Of a stretch of DNA of 64,000 nt, positions 49,782 through 57,337 are shown piece after piece (within the stretch, counting starts at the first letter, position 1; every line of letters starts with the position of its first letter). The notes beneath the pieces were generated by a model, which saw only the letters and a list, made by a program, of their open reading frames with translations, had not been told where the DNA came from and ran no database searches. Source of the DNA: JAFGOG01 sp034429215 (GTDB lineage Bacteria; Chloroflexota; Anaerolineae; JAAYZQ01); assembly GCA_034429215.1 (NCBI GenBank), contig DAOUGI010000108.1, positions 62,001-126,000 on the forward strand, in the 5' to 3' direction. The translations under genes were made by a program, and so were the position numbers.

Positions 49782-52517
49782 CTACCGGACCTGCTCCTGG
49801 CCTAGCCGGATTACTACCTGCTCCAGCTCCATCGCTTTATAGATCTCATCCGCCGCCGTCCTGACCACTGCCTCCACATCCAGCGTCTCGCGCATGCGGG
49901 CCGTCACCTCGCCAATCAACCGCTCCTGCGCTGCGCGGCGCTGTGTGCTGTCGTACAGCCGGGCGCCCTCCAGCGCCGTTCCCAACTGGTCGGCTATCGC
50001 CTCCAACAGAGCCACCTCCTGGTCCGACCAGACGCCTTCGGGACGATAGGTATCCAGCACCCCAACCACATCACCACGAACTTTGATCGGCACGGCCAGG
50101 GGTACCTTCTCAGACTCCTCGGCCGGGATCCGGCTCGGATCTTGACCGCGGACCGGTTGCCCCCTCTCCATCGCCCATTCCATCTCCGGCCGCCATACGT
50201 CGGCAGCGGAGGTGACACCCCGCTCATCACTGCGGAAGGCCAGGTCAGGCCGGGCCCGCACCATCTCTGCCCATCCTCGCCGGCTCACCTCGCCATAGGC
50301 GCGGCCGGCCGCCTCCAGCGCCTGCTGGCTCGCGGCAAAGAGTTGGGCATTGTCCAGCGCCACCGCCACCTGGTCGGCCATCGTTTGCAGGACAACCAAC
50401 GAGTCCTGGTCAAAGGCAGCGGGCTGCGCGCTCTGCACGGTCAGCGCTCCCAGCACCCGGCCCCGCGAGCGGAGCGGCAGCGCCGCCTCGGAACGCGTTT
50501 CCGGCAGCTCGGTCGTGGCCACCCGCACCGCATCCTCTCCCACGTCGAGGGCGATACGTGCCTCGCCGTGCTCCACGCACCAGCCGATCATGCCCTCGCC
50601 AGAGCGGATGCGGTGCTCGCGGGCCAGCATGGCCTGGCCCGCCGCGCCCGTGCCGGCGCGCAGGATTGCCCACTCTCTGCTCTCGTCCAACAGGAACATG
50701 CCGACATAGTACAGGTTGAACCGATCCCGGATCAGCCCAACCACCTGCCTGATCAGCGCCTCCGTTTCCAGGATCGACGCTGCCGCCTGCCCCACCTCGG
50801 CCGATGCCTGCAAATAGCTCGACCGCTGCTCCAGGGCCGAGGTGCGCTCGGCCACACGCTGCTCCAGCCCGCCGATCAGCTCGCGCAGTTGGCCTGTCAT
50901 CCGGTTAAATCCCTTGGCCAACGTGCCGATCTCATCCTCGCGCTCCACCTCCGCGCTCAGTGCCAGGTCGCCGGCCGCGATCTTGCTCGACGTCTCGGCC
51001 AGATTCGACAACGGCCTGGCGATGGAGCGGGTGATCAGCAGCGCCGCACCCAACGCCAGCAGCACGGCCCCCGCTGCCACGGCCAGGTTGGTCAGCAACA
51101 CCGTCTGGACGGTACTCACCGTCTCGCCCTGTTCCTGCTCGGCCAGCATCGCCGCCCCCAGCGACGGCAGCCAGCGGTAGACGCCCACCACCGCCACGCC
51201 CTGATAATCATCGTACAACCCCGAGCCGCTCTCCTGTGCGCCAACCGCTCTCTCACTGCCCAGCGTCTGCACCCTGACATCCTGCCCACTGATCTGGGGA
51301 TAGCCCCAGTTCGGGGTCACCAGGCTGTAATCGGGTCCAACCAGGTAGATCTCACCTGTCTCGCCCAATCCCAACCGCTTGGCCAGGATCGCATCCAACA
51401 CCTCCATGCTCGGCCGCCCGGCCAGCACGCCGCTCGCCTGGCCCGCCGAATTGGTCAATGGTCGGGAAAGTACCATCGTCGCCCGGCCCAACGTCAGCCA
51501 ATAGGAGGGCGGGCTGACGTATGGTCCGGCCAACCCCTCGCGAAAGTATGCCTGGCCGGCCTCTAGCTGGCCCTCCCGCGACGGATCGGTGGACAGTATC
51601 ACCTTACCCTGCGAGTCCAGGATATATACCTCCTCAAACCGGTCCGACTGCTCCACATGAGCCTGAAAACGTTCCGCCAGCTGCTGGCGAGCGTACTCGT
51701 ACGATCCAAACTGGGGCGCTGTTTGAAGAACCACCTGCGCCTGCTCCGCCGTCTGTTCGGTGTTTAGCAAGATCGTCATGTCCGACGTCAGCGTGTCGAG
51801 CCAGGTTTGGATCTCACGCTCCTTCAGGGTGGCTGCCAATCCCAGCTGGTCCATCACCTGGCGCTGCCCATTCTGGAAGGTCACTACCGCCGACGCTGCG
51901 CTGATGGCCACCCCCACCAACAGGGCAATGGCGCCAAAAGAGATCAGCAGCCGGGTGCGGATCGTGCCGATGCGAAAGGCACGGACTACCTGCACCCCGG
52001 TCACCAACACCATGGCAGCGGAGGCGGCCGGCACGACAATGCGCAGAACCGGCGACTGGTTGATGTCGTAGCGGCTGACGGGCTCAACCAACGCCACGAA
52101 CAACGTCCAGGCCAAATACACGGCCATGGCCGCCAGCCACAACCCCCACCGGCGGGGAATAAAGGCGGTCCCAACCAGCAGGATCAGCAGCGTCACGGCG
52201 ATCAGATCGTATACGGTGGAGCCGCGCCACGTCAGATCGCCGACGCCAAACGCGATCATCACTGCCACCCACACGACAACCGCCGACCACTCGAGCCTTT
52301 GGCGACGAGCCAACAGCCAGGCCGGAGCCATGCATGCCACGGTCACTGCCAGTGCTATGGCGTTGGCCCCTATCTGCCATACCCCGGCTATCACATAGAT
52401 CGCCAGGTATAGCGCCAGTATCCCCAGCCCCATGACCGTGCCGACTGCGATCAACCGCATTGCCAGCCGGGACCTTTGTTCGGTCAGCTCCTCCTGGATC
52501 AACTTCCCTTCAGGCAT
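49782..52517 (-). CDS. 6TM-dCache-HAMP-GAF-GAF sensor protein without output domain
   Basis: The 911-residue protein has about six N-terminal helices (22-180), another helix (190-212), a double-Cache sensor (215-470; EVYILDSQGKVILSTDPSR, YFREGLAGPYVSPPSYW), TM (about 470-492) and HAMP (495-545). GAF1 spans about 565-735 (YYVGMFLLDESREWAILRAG) and the second GAF 740-865 (YGEVSRRGWAEMVRARPD, VPIKVRGDVVGVLDTYRP). It ends with the stub ERLIGEVTARMRETLDV and stops at VVIRLGQEQVR. Compared with paralogues it carries no repeat-encoded tail. It is followed by a binding-protein gene after 65 bp. Confidence 0.88.
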   Translation of the reverse strand: MPEGKLIQEELTEQRSRLAMRLIAVGTVMGLGILALYLAIYVIAGVWQIGANAIALAVTVACMAPAWLLARRQRLEWSAVVVWVAVMIAFGVGDLTWRGSTVYDLIAVTLLILLVGTAFIPRRWGLWLAAMAVYLAWTLFVALVEPVSRYDINQSPVLRIVVPAASAAMVLVTGVQVVRAFRIGTIRTRLLISFGAIALLVGVAISAASAVVTFQNGQRQVMDQLGLAATLKEREIQTWLDTLTSDMTILLNTEQTAEQAQVVLQTAPQFGSYEYARQQLAERFQAHVEQSDRFEEVYILDSQGKVILSTDPSREGQLEAGQAYFREGLAGPYVSPPSYWLTLGRATMVLSRPLTNSAGQASGVLAGRPSMEVLDAILAKRLGLGETGEIYLVGPDYSLVTPNWGYPQISGQDVRVQTLGSERAVGAQESGSGLYDDYQGVAVVGVYRWLPSLGAAMLAEQEQGETVSTVQTVLLTNLAVAAGAVLLALGAALLITRSIARPLSNLAETSSKIAAGDLALSAEVEREDEIGTLAKGFNRMTGQLRELIGGLEQRVAERTSALEQRSSYLQASAEVGQAAASILETEALIRQVVGLIRDRFNLYYVGMFLLDESREWAILRAGTGAAGQAMLAREHRIRSGEGMIGWCVEHGEARIALDVGEDAVRVATTELPETRSEAALPLRSRGRVLGALTVQSAQPAAFDQDSLVVLQTMADQVAVALDNAQLFAASQQALEAAGRAYGEVSRRGWAEMVRARPDLAFRSDERGVTSAADVWRPEMEWAMERGQPVRGQDPSRIPAEESEKVPLAVPIKVRGDVVGVLDTYRPEGVWSDQEVALLEAIADQLGTALEGARLYDSTQRRAAQERLIGEVTARMRETLDVEAVVRTAADEIYKAMELEQVVIRLGQEQVR

Positions 52518-52535
52518 ACCTTGAACCTCCAGCCC

Positions 52536-55535
52536 CTACCGCCCAGCCTCAGGCTCAGCAGAGGCAGCCGCCGTGTGCGGCGCGCCGCCGCCCTCCCGGC
52601 CTGGCCGGCCGGGATTTCTGGGGTCTCGCAGCCGCACCACCACCTCGGGCAGTCCCAGCGCTTGTCGCACCTCCTGCACCGCCGTCCGCAGCACGGTCTC
52701 CATATCCAGCGTCTCGCGGATGCGGGCGGTGACCTCGCCGGTCAGGCGCTCGCTGACGGCCCGCTGTTGCGTCGCCTGGTACAGCCGGGCGCTGTCCAGC
52801 GCCGTTCCTACCTGGTCGATCAACGCCTCGAGGAGATCCTTTTCCTCGGTTGTCCAGCCCCGCAGTGGGGCGCCGGGATCCTTGCGAAAGCTCAACACCC
52901 CTACCACTTCGTTTCGCACCTTGAGTGGAATGGCCAGCACCACGCCATCCTCTTGATCCTGCCGGCCGGGGCTTGCCACGCTCTGTCCCGTCTCCACTGC
53001 CTGCACCATCTCCGCCGGCCACAGTCCGCCCCGAGCGGTCGGCTCCATGGCCCCTTGAGCATAGCGATACCCCCACTCCTGCCTTCCGTGCAGCAGCTCG
53101 CCCCACGCCTCGCGGCTCACCTCGCCATACGCTCGCCGCGCCGACTCGAGCGCCTCCCGGCTCTCTTCAAACAGCCGGGCATTATCCAACGCCACCGCCA
53201 CCTGGTCGGCCATCGTCTGCAAAACCGCTATCGTGTCGGCATCGAATGCCAGCGCCTCCGCGCTCTGCACCGTCAGCGCTCCCAGCACACGCCCTCGCGA
53301 CCGCAGCGGCAGCGCCGCCTCCGACCGCGTCTCTGACAACTCCGGGGTCGCCAGCCGCACCGCGTCGGCTTCGGCCTGCAAGGCCACCCGCGCCTGGGCA
53401 TGGGCGATGCTCCATCCAACCATCCCATGCCCCAACTGCACCCGGTGACCCCGCGCCAGCATCGCCCGGCCCGCCTCGCCTGTCCCTGCTTGCAGCACCG
53501 CCCATTCACTTGTGCCGGATGTCTCTGCCGGCCTTGCCCGGTCGGTCAGGAACAGGCCCACGTAGTACAGCTCAAACCGCTCGCGGATCAGCTCCACCAC
53601 CTGCGCAGTCAACGCATCCGCGTCCAGGATCGAGCCCACCGCCCGCCCCACCTCTGCCGACGCCTGTAGATAGGCCGACCGCCGCTCCAGGTCCGCCGTC
53701 CGCTCTGCTACCCGCTGCTCTAGCCCGCCGATCAGGTCGCGCAACTGCCCGGTCATCCGGTTAAAGGCGCGACCGAGCGTCCCGAACTCGTCTTCACTCT
53801 CCACCGGCGCGCTGCGCTCCAGGTCGCCGCCAGCGATGGCTACCGCCGTTTCGGTCAGTCCACCCACCGGATGGAGTGCCTGGCGCACCGTCAACACCAT
53901 CAGGCCAAGCAGCAACAGCACGCCGCCGGCGATAAAAGCCATCGCCATCGCCTGCAACTGGCTCAGCGCGCTGAGAAAATCTTCGTTCGGCTGCTGGACG
54001 ACCACACCCCAGCCATACTCCATCTCGTCTACATAGGCCTGCCACTGCCGGCCGGCTTCGTCGGTGAACTCGATCCGCCCTCGGCTGCCCGACCGCAGCG
54101 CCTTCACCGGCGGATAATCGCTCAAATCGCCCAGCGGCGTGATCGGCACAGAGCTGCTGATGTCACCCAACCCTGCCGGCATCGTCTCCGGATAAGCAAC
54201 TACCAGGCTGTCGGCGTCTACCACGTAGGAAAAGCCGGCCTCGCCTACCGTACTGAGCTGCACCTGCCGGGCCACGTCGGTCAGCTCGCTGGCAAACATC
54301 CCCACGCCGGCGATCGCCCCCGACTCTGCCAGGATAGGGGCCGATGCTACCAGCGCCGGCCTCCCGGTTGTGCGGCCGATCAACATCTGCAACGTCAGGG
54401 GCGCGCCGCCAACCGCACCCTGGTACCAGGCCCGGTCACTGTAATCGGTCAGCTTGCCGGCGTCGTTGCGCGCGACATTCATCCCCTGCCGATCGGTCGT
54501 GCTCACCAGGTACATCTGCGGGTGGGTAGCCGCCATCGCCTCCAGGATCGGCTTTTGCTCGGCGGCATCCATCCCGACGATCTGCGGCAGCATCACCAGC
54601 TCGTTCAGCGCCGCCACATTCAGATCCAGCCACGTCGTCGTGTTAGACACTACCGCCCGGCCGGCCGTCGCCATCTGCTCGTCAGACTTGAGCTGGATGG
54701 CAGTGTCAGCCCGCGACAGCACCACCCCGATCAGCCCGGCGAACAGCGGCAGGGCCACCACCAACAACAGCACCGTCAGCCTGGTGCGCACCCGGCCCGC
54801 CTGCGCCCGCCGCTCCGAAATCATCTGCCGGAACGTGGCGTAGGCCAGCGATACGGTGTACACCGTGCTGACAACCAGCGCCATCGCGGGGGTGACCACC
54901 GGCCCGTGCAGCGTGCTCATCAGCGCCAACGCTATCACCTGCGCTCCCAGCAGCAGCCACGCCATCCGCCGCGTCACAAACGTCATCTTCCGGTCGCGGG
55001 CCAGTAGGTACACCAGCATCAGAACCGGCAGCGAGCCCAGCACATACGTCATCAGCGGCCGCAGGAACCCCGAGATAACCCCAGACGCCGACTCGGCCAG
55101 CGGCACAAACCCGCCCACATAGTCAACAGGCGGCGTGTACCACAACCGCGTCCCGAATAGCACGTCGACCAGGGTAAACACAATCGGCAGGGTGCTCAAA
55201 GCGTAAACCAAGAACCACGCGCGTCGGGCCCCAGACCGCCAACCCCTCGGCAGCCACTCGGGCTTGATCAGCACCACCGTCACCACCAGGATCCCTGCCA
55301 CCACGGAGGTCGACGTCGCCACGTACAGCGGCAGCCCAATCCGGTACACCGGCGTCGGATCGAGAACCAGGCCGACGCTCAGTGTATTGAGCGTAATCGC
55401 CAGGAACAGCGCCGCCACGCCGCGGTTGCCAATGTGCCGGGGGTTCAGAAGGAACACATACAGCATCAGAACAAACTCGACGACGGCCATGAACCAGGCG
55501 ACCAGTTGCAGCGTTTGGCTTGTGGCGTAGCTCAT
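52536..55535 (-). CDS. 7TM-dCache-HAMP-GAF-GAF sensor protein without output domain
   Basis: The 999-residue protein begins with a seven-helix module (8-240) like that of the kinase at 23079. A further helix (255-278), a double-Cache sensor (280-520; MYLVSTTDRQGMNVARND, RAWYQGAVGG), TM (about 525-548), HAMP (550-600), GAF1 (620-800) and the second GAF (800-945) follow. GAF1 carries a palindrome-encoded insertion (RARPAETSGTS) in GLFLTD/EWAVLQAG, where paralogues run straight through (GMFLLDESREWAILRAG). The stub is ERLTGEVTARIRETLDM, and the tail is repeat-encoded (NPGRPGREGGG). Its start overlaps the previous stop by 4 bp. Confidence 0.88.
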   Translation of the reverse strand: MSYATSQTLQLVAWFMAVVEFVLMLYVFLLNPRHIGNRGVAALFLAITLNTLSVGLVLDPTPVYRIGLPLYVATSTSVVAGILVVTVVLIKPEWLPRGWRSGARRAWFLVYALSTLPIVFTLVDVLFGTRLWYTPPVDYVGGFVPLAESASGVISGFLRPLMTYVLGSLPVLMLVYLLARDRKMTFVTRRMAWLLLGAQVIALALMSTLHGPVVTPAMALVVSTVYTVSLAYATFRQMISERRAQAGRVRTRLTVLLLVVALPLFAGLIGVVLSRADTAIQLKSDEQMATAGRAVVSNTTTWLDLNVAALNELVMLPQIVGMDAAEQKPILEAMAATHPQMYLVSTTDRQGMNVARNDAGKLTDYSDRAWYQGAVGGAPLTLQMLIGRTTGRPALVASAPILAESGAIAGVGMFASELTDVARQVQLSTVGEAGFSYVVDADSLVVAYPETMPAGLGDISSSVPITPLGDLSDYPPVKALRSGSRGRIEFTDEAGRQWQAYVDEMEYGWGVVVQQPNEDFLSALSQLQAMAMAFIAGGVLLLLGLMVLTVRQALHPVGGLTETAVAIAGGDLERSAPVESEDEFGTLGRAFNRMTGQLRDLIGGLEQRVAERTADLERRSAYLQASAEVGRAVGSILDADALTAQVVELIRERFELYYVGLFLTDRARPAETSGTSEWAVLQAGTGEAGRAMLARGHRVQLGHGMVGWSIAHAQARVALQAEADAVRLATPELSETRSEAALPLRSRGRVLGALTVQSAEALAFDADTIAVLQTMADQVAVALDNARLFEESREALESARRAYGEVSREAWGELLHGRQEWGYRYAQGAMEPTARGGLWPAEMVQAVETGQSVASPGRQDQEDGVVLAIPLKVRNEVVGVLSFRKDPGAPLRGWTTEEKDLLEALIDQVGTALDSARLYQATQQRAVSERLTGEVTARIRETLDMETVLRTAVQEVRQALGLPEVVVRLRDPRNPGRPGREGGGAPHTAAASAEPEAGR
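52594..52615. repeat. TCCCGGCC-type element at the end of the sensor gene at 52536
   Basis: TCCCGGCC, spacer TGGCC, GGCCGGGA encodes the tail RNPGRPGRE, about 60 bp before the stop. Confidence 0.75.
53512..53533. repeat. GTGCCGGAT-type element inserted in frame within a GAF domain
   Basis: GTGCCGGATGTCTCTGCCGG plus CC matches the 24-bp unit at 33865 apart from one base. It breaks a segment that is continuous in the paralogous GAF domains, so it is a clear post-duplication insertion. Confidence 0.85.
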
Positions 55536-57337
55536 CGGGCCACCTCCTCCGTCCCGCCAGGGGGCGGCGGGACTTCCCCGCCAGAGTACGGCGGGACTTG
55601 CTCATGGGGCCACTCGGCCTCGGATAGCTGCCCGGGTCCCATTCGCACCTCCACCTCGGCCAGGCCCAGCGCTTCACCCACCTCACGGATCGCCGTCTGG
55701 AGCACCGTGTCAACATCCAGCGTCTCGCGCACCCGCGCTGTCACTTCGCCGATCAACCGCTCACGGCCGGCACGGCGCTGCGTCTCTTCGAAAAGCTGCG
55801 CGCTTTCCAGCGCCACGCTCAACTGGCCGGCCATCGTCTCCATCAGGCTGACCTCGTCGGACGTCCAGGGCTCTCCCGCCTCAAGACGGCGGGACTTGCC
55901 TTCCGTTTCCCTGGCAAAACTCAACACCCCCACCACCTGGTCGCGCACCTGGAGCGGAATGGCCAGCACCCCTTCACCCGCCCCTGTAACCCTCTGCCCG
56001 GTCTGCACCGCCTCCACCATCTCCGGCTGCCAGCTCCCATCGGTGGGCGACAGCGTCCCGCGGCTGTAGCTATAGCCCCACTCCCCGCGTACGCTCAACA
56101 GATCGGCCCACGCCTGCCGGCCGGCCTGGCCATAGGCCCGCCGCGCCGTCTCCAGCGCCTGCTGGCTCTCGGCAAACAGCCGCGCATTGTCGAGCGCCAC
56201 CGCCACCTGGTCGGACACCGTCTCCAGCGCCGCCAGCGTGTCCCGGTCGAACCAATTCTTCTGATCGCTTTGCACGCTCAGCGCCCCGATCACCTGGCCG
56301 CGCGCGATCAACGGCAGCGCCGCCTCCGATTGGGTCAGGGCCACCTCCTGCCGCTCGACCCGCTGCGCCTCCTTGCGCACATCCTGCGTCACCCGGGCCT
56401 CGGCGCGCGCCGTGCACCAGCCGATCATCGACGCCCCGCCCACCTCCAGGCGAAAACGCTCCTCGGCCAGCAGCCGCCCCGACTCGCCGGCCCCGGCCTG
56501 ATACTCGGCCCACTGGCCGGTCTGGTCGAGCCGAAAAATGCCCACGTGGTACGCCTTAAAGTGATCCTGGATCGACTCGGCTATCCGCCACATCAGCTCC
56601 TGCGGGTCGAGAAGCGACGCCGCCGCCCGGCTGACCTCTAACGTCGCCTGTAACTGCTCCGAGCGCCGCTCCAGGGCAGCCAGCGACTCTTGCAGCGACG
56701 CCCGGCTCGACTCTAGCTCGCGGTTGCTCTCCACCAGCGCCAGCTCGCCCTGCCGCGCCCGCTCCAGCGCCCGCTCTGAAGTGCGCATGGCATAGCGGGA
56801 CACCATCGCCGTCAGGCCCAACGACGCCGCCAAAATGATCAGGTCAAAAGGCTCTGCGCCGCGCTTGATAAAGGTCATGATATGGTAGGTTTCGACGTAC
56901 ACCAGCCCCACAGCCGACAACATGCTCGCCGCAAAAACCACCAGCGCCGCGCCGCGGGCCAACAACACGCCGGCCATCACCACGGTCAGCACATAGGCGC
57001 TGACCGTCACGTCGACCAGCCCGGCATAGCCATACATCGTCAGCGTGATCAGCAGCCAAAACGCCGCAATCAGTATGGCACTGGCCAACTGCACGTGGCC
57101 GCGGCGATTGAGCTGCATCAAGCCAAGGCTTACTCCGATCAGAACCACAACACTGCCGATCGTCGCTAGGCTGAGCAGGTCGGTCGCAAAGCCATAAAAC
57201 GCCAGGATGACTACTATGGCAACGGCCACAAACGCCATTATCGCCAGCAGGATCGTATGGAGCAGCCCGGCCGCGCGGGTCTTTTCCACATCCTCGAATA
57301 TCGGCGGAGCAAACAGCTTTTTAATCCGGGAGATCAT
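55532..57337 (-). CDS. Polytopic membrane-GAF-GAF sensor protein without output domain
   Basis: The 601-residue protein opens with MISRIKKLFAPPIFE and six helices (about 25-180), a membrane-embedded sensor module shared with the genes at 60690 and 62504. A coiled coil (185-245) takes the place of HAMP. GAF1 is 245-410 (YHVGIFRLDQTGQWAEYQAG) and the second GAF 410-545 (YGQAGRQAWADLLSVRGE, IPLQVRDQVVGVLSFA), with palindrome-encoded residues GKSRRLEAGE near 481-488. The stub is ERLIGEVTARVRETLDV, followed by a tail made by tandem elements (PPYSGGEVPPPPGGTEE). Both ends overlap neighbours by 4 bp. Confidence 0.87.
   Translation of the reverse strand: MISRIKKLFAPPIFEDVEKTRAAGLLHTILLAIMAFVAVAIVVILAFYGFATDLLSLATIGSVVVLIGVSLGLMQLNRRGHVQLASAILIAAFWLLITLTMYGYAGLVDVTVSAYVLTVVMAGVLLARGAALVVFAASMLSAVGLVYVETYHIMTFIKRGAEPFDLIILAASLGLTAMVSRYAMRTSERALERARQGELALVESNRELESSRASLQESLAALERRSEQLQATLEVSRAAASLLDPQELMWRIAESIQDHFKAYHVGIFRLDQTGQWAEYQAGAGESGRLLAEERFRLEVGGASMIGWCTARAEARVTQDVRKEAQRVERQEVALTQSEAALPLIARGQVIGALSVQSDQKNWFDRDTLAALETVSDQVAVALDNARLFAESQQALETARRAYGQAGRQAWADLLSVRGEWGYSYSRGTLSPTDGSWQPEMVEAVQTGQRVTGAGEGVLAIPLQVRDQVVGVLSFARETEGKSRRLEAGEPWTSDEVSLMETMAGQLSVALESAQLFEETQRRAGRERLIGEVTARVRETLDVDTVLQTAIREVGEALGLAEVEVRMGPGQLSEAEWPHEQVPPYSGGEVPPPPGGTEEVAR
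55552..55597. repeat. Tandem 24-bp elements (TCCCGCC...GGCGGGA) at the end of the sensor gene at 55532
   Basis: Copies begin at 55552 (spacer AGGGGGC) and 55576 (AGAGTAC, the GTACTCT loop inverted), 24 bp apart. They encode the C-terminal PPYSGGEVPPPPGG. Confidence 0.85.
55874..55894. repeat. TCCCGCC-TCAAGAC-GGCGGGA element inside the second GAF domain
   Basis: Perfect 7-bp arms. It encodes SRRLEAGE in frame in the sensor at 55532. Confidence 0.75.
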
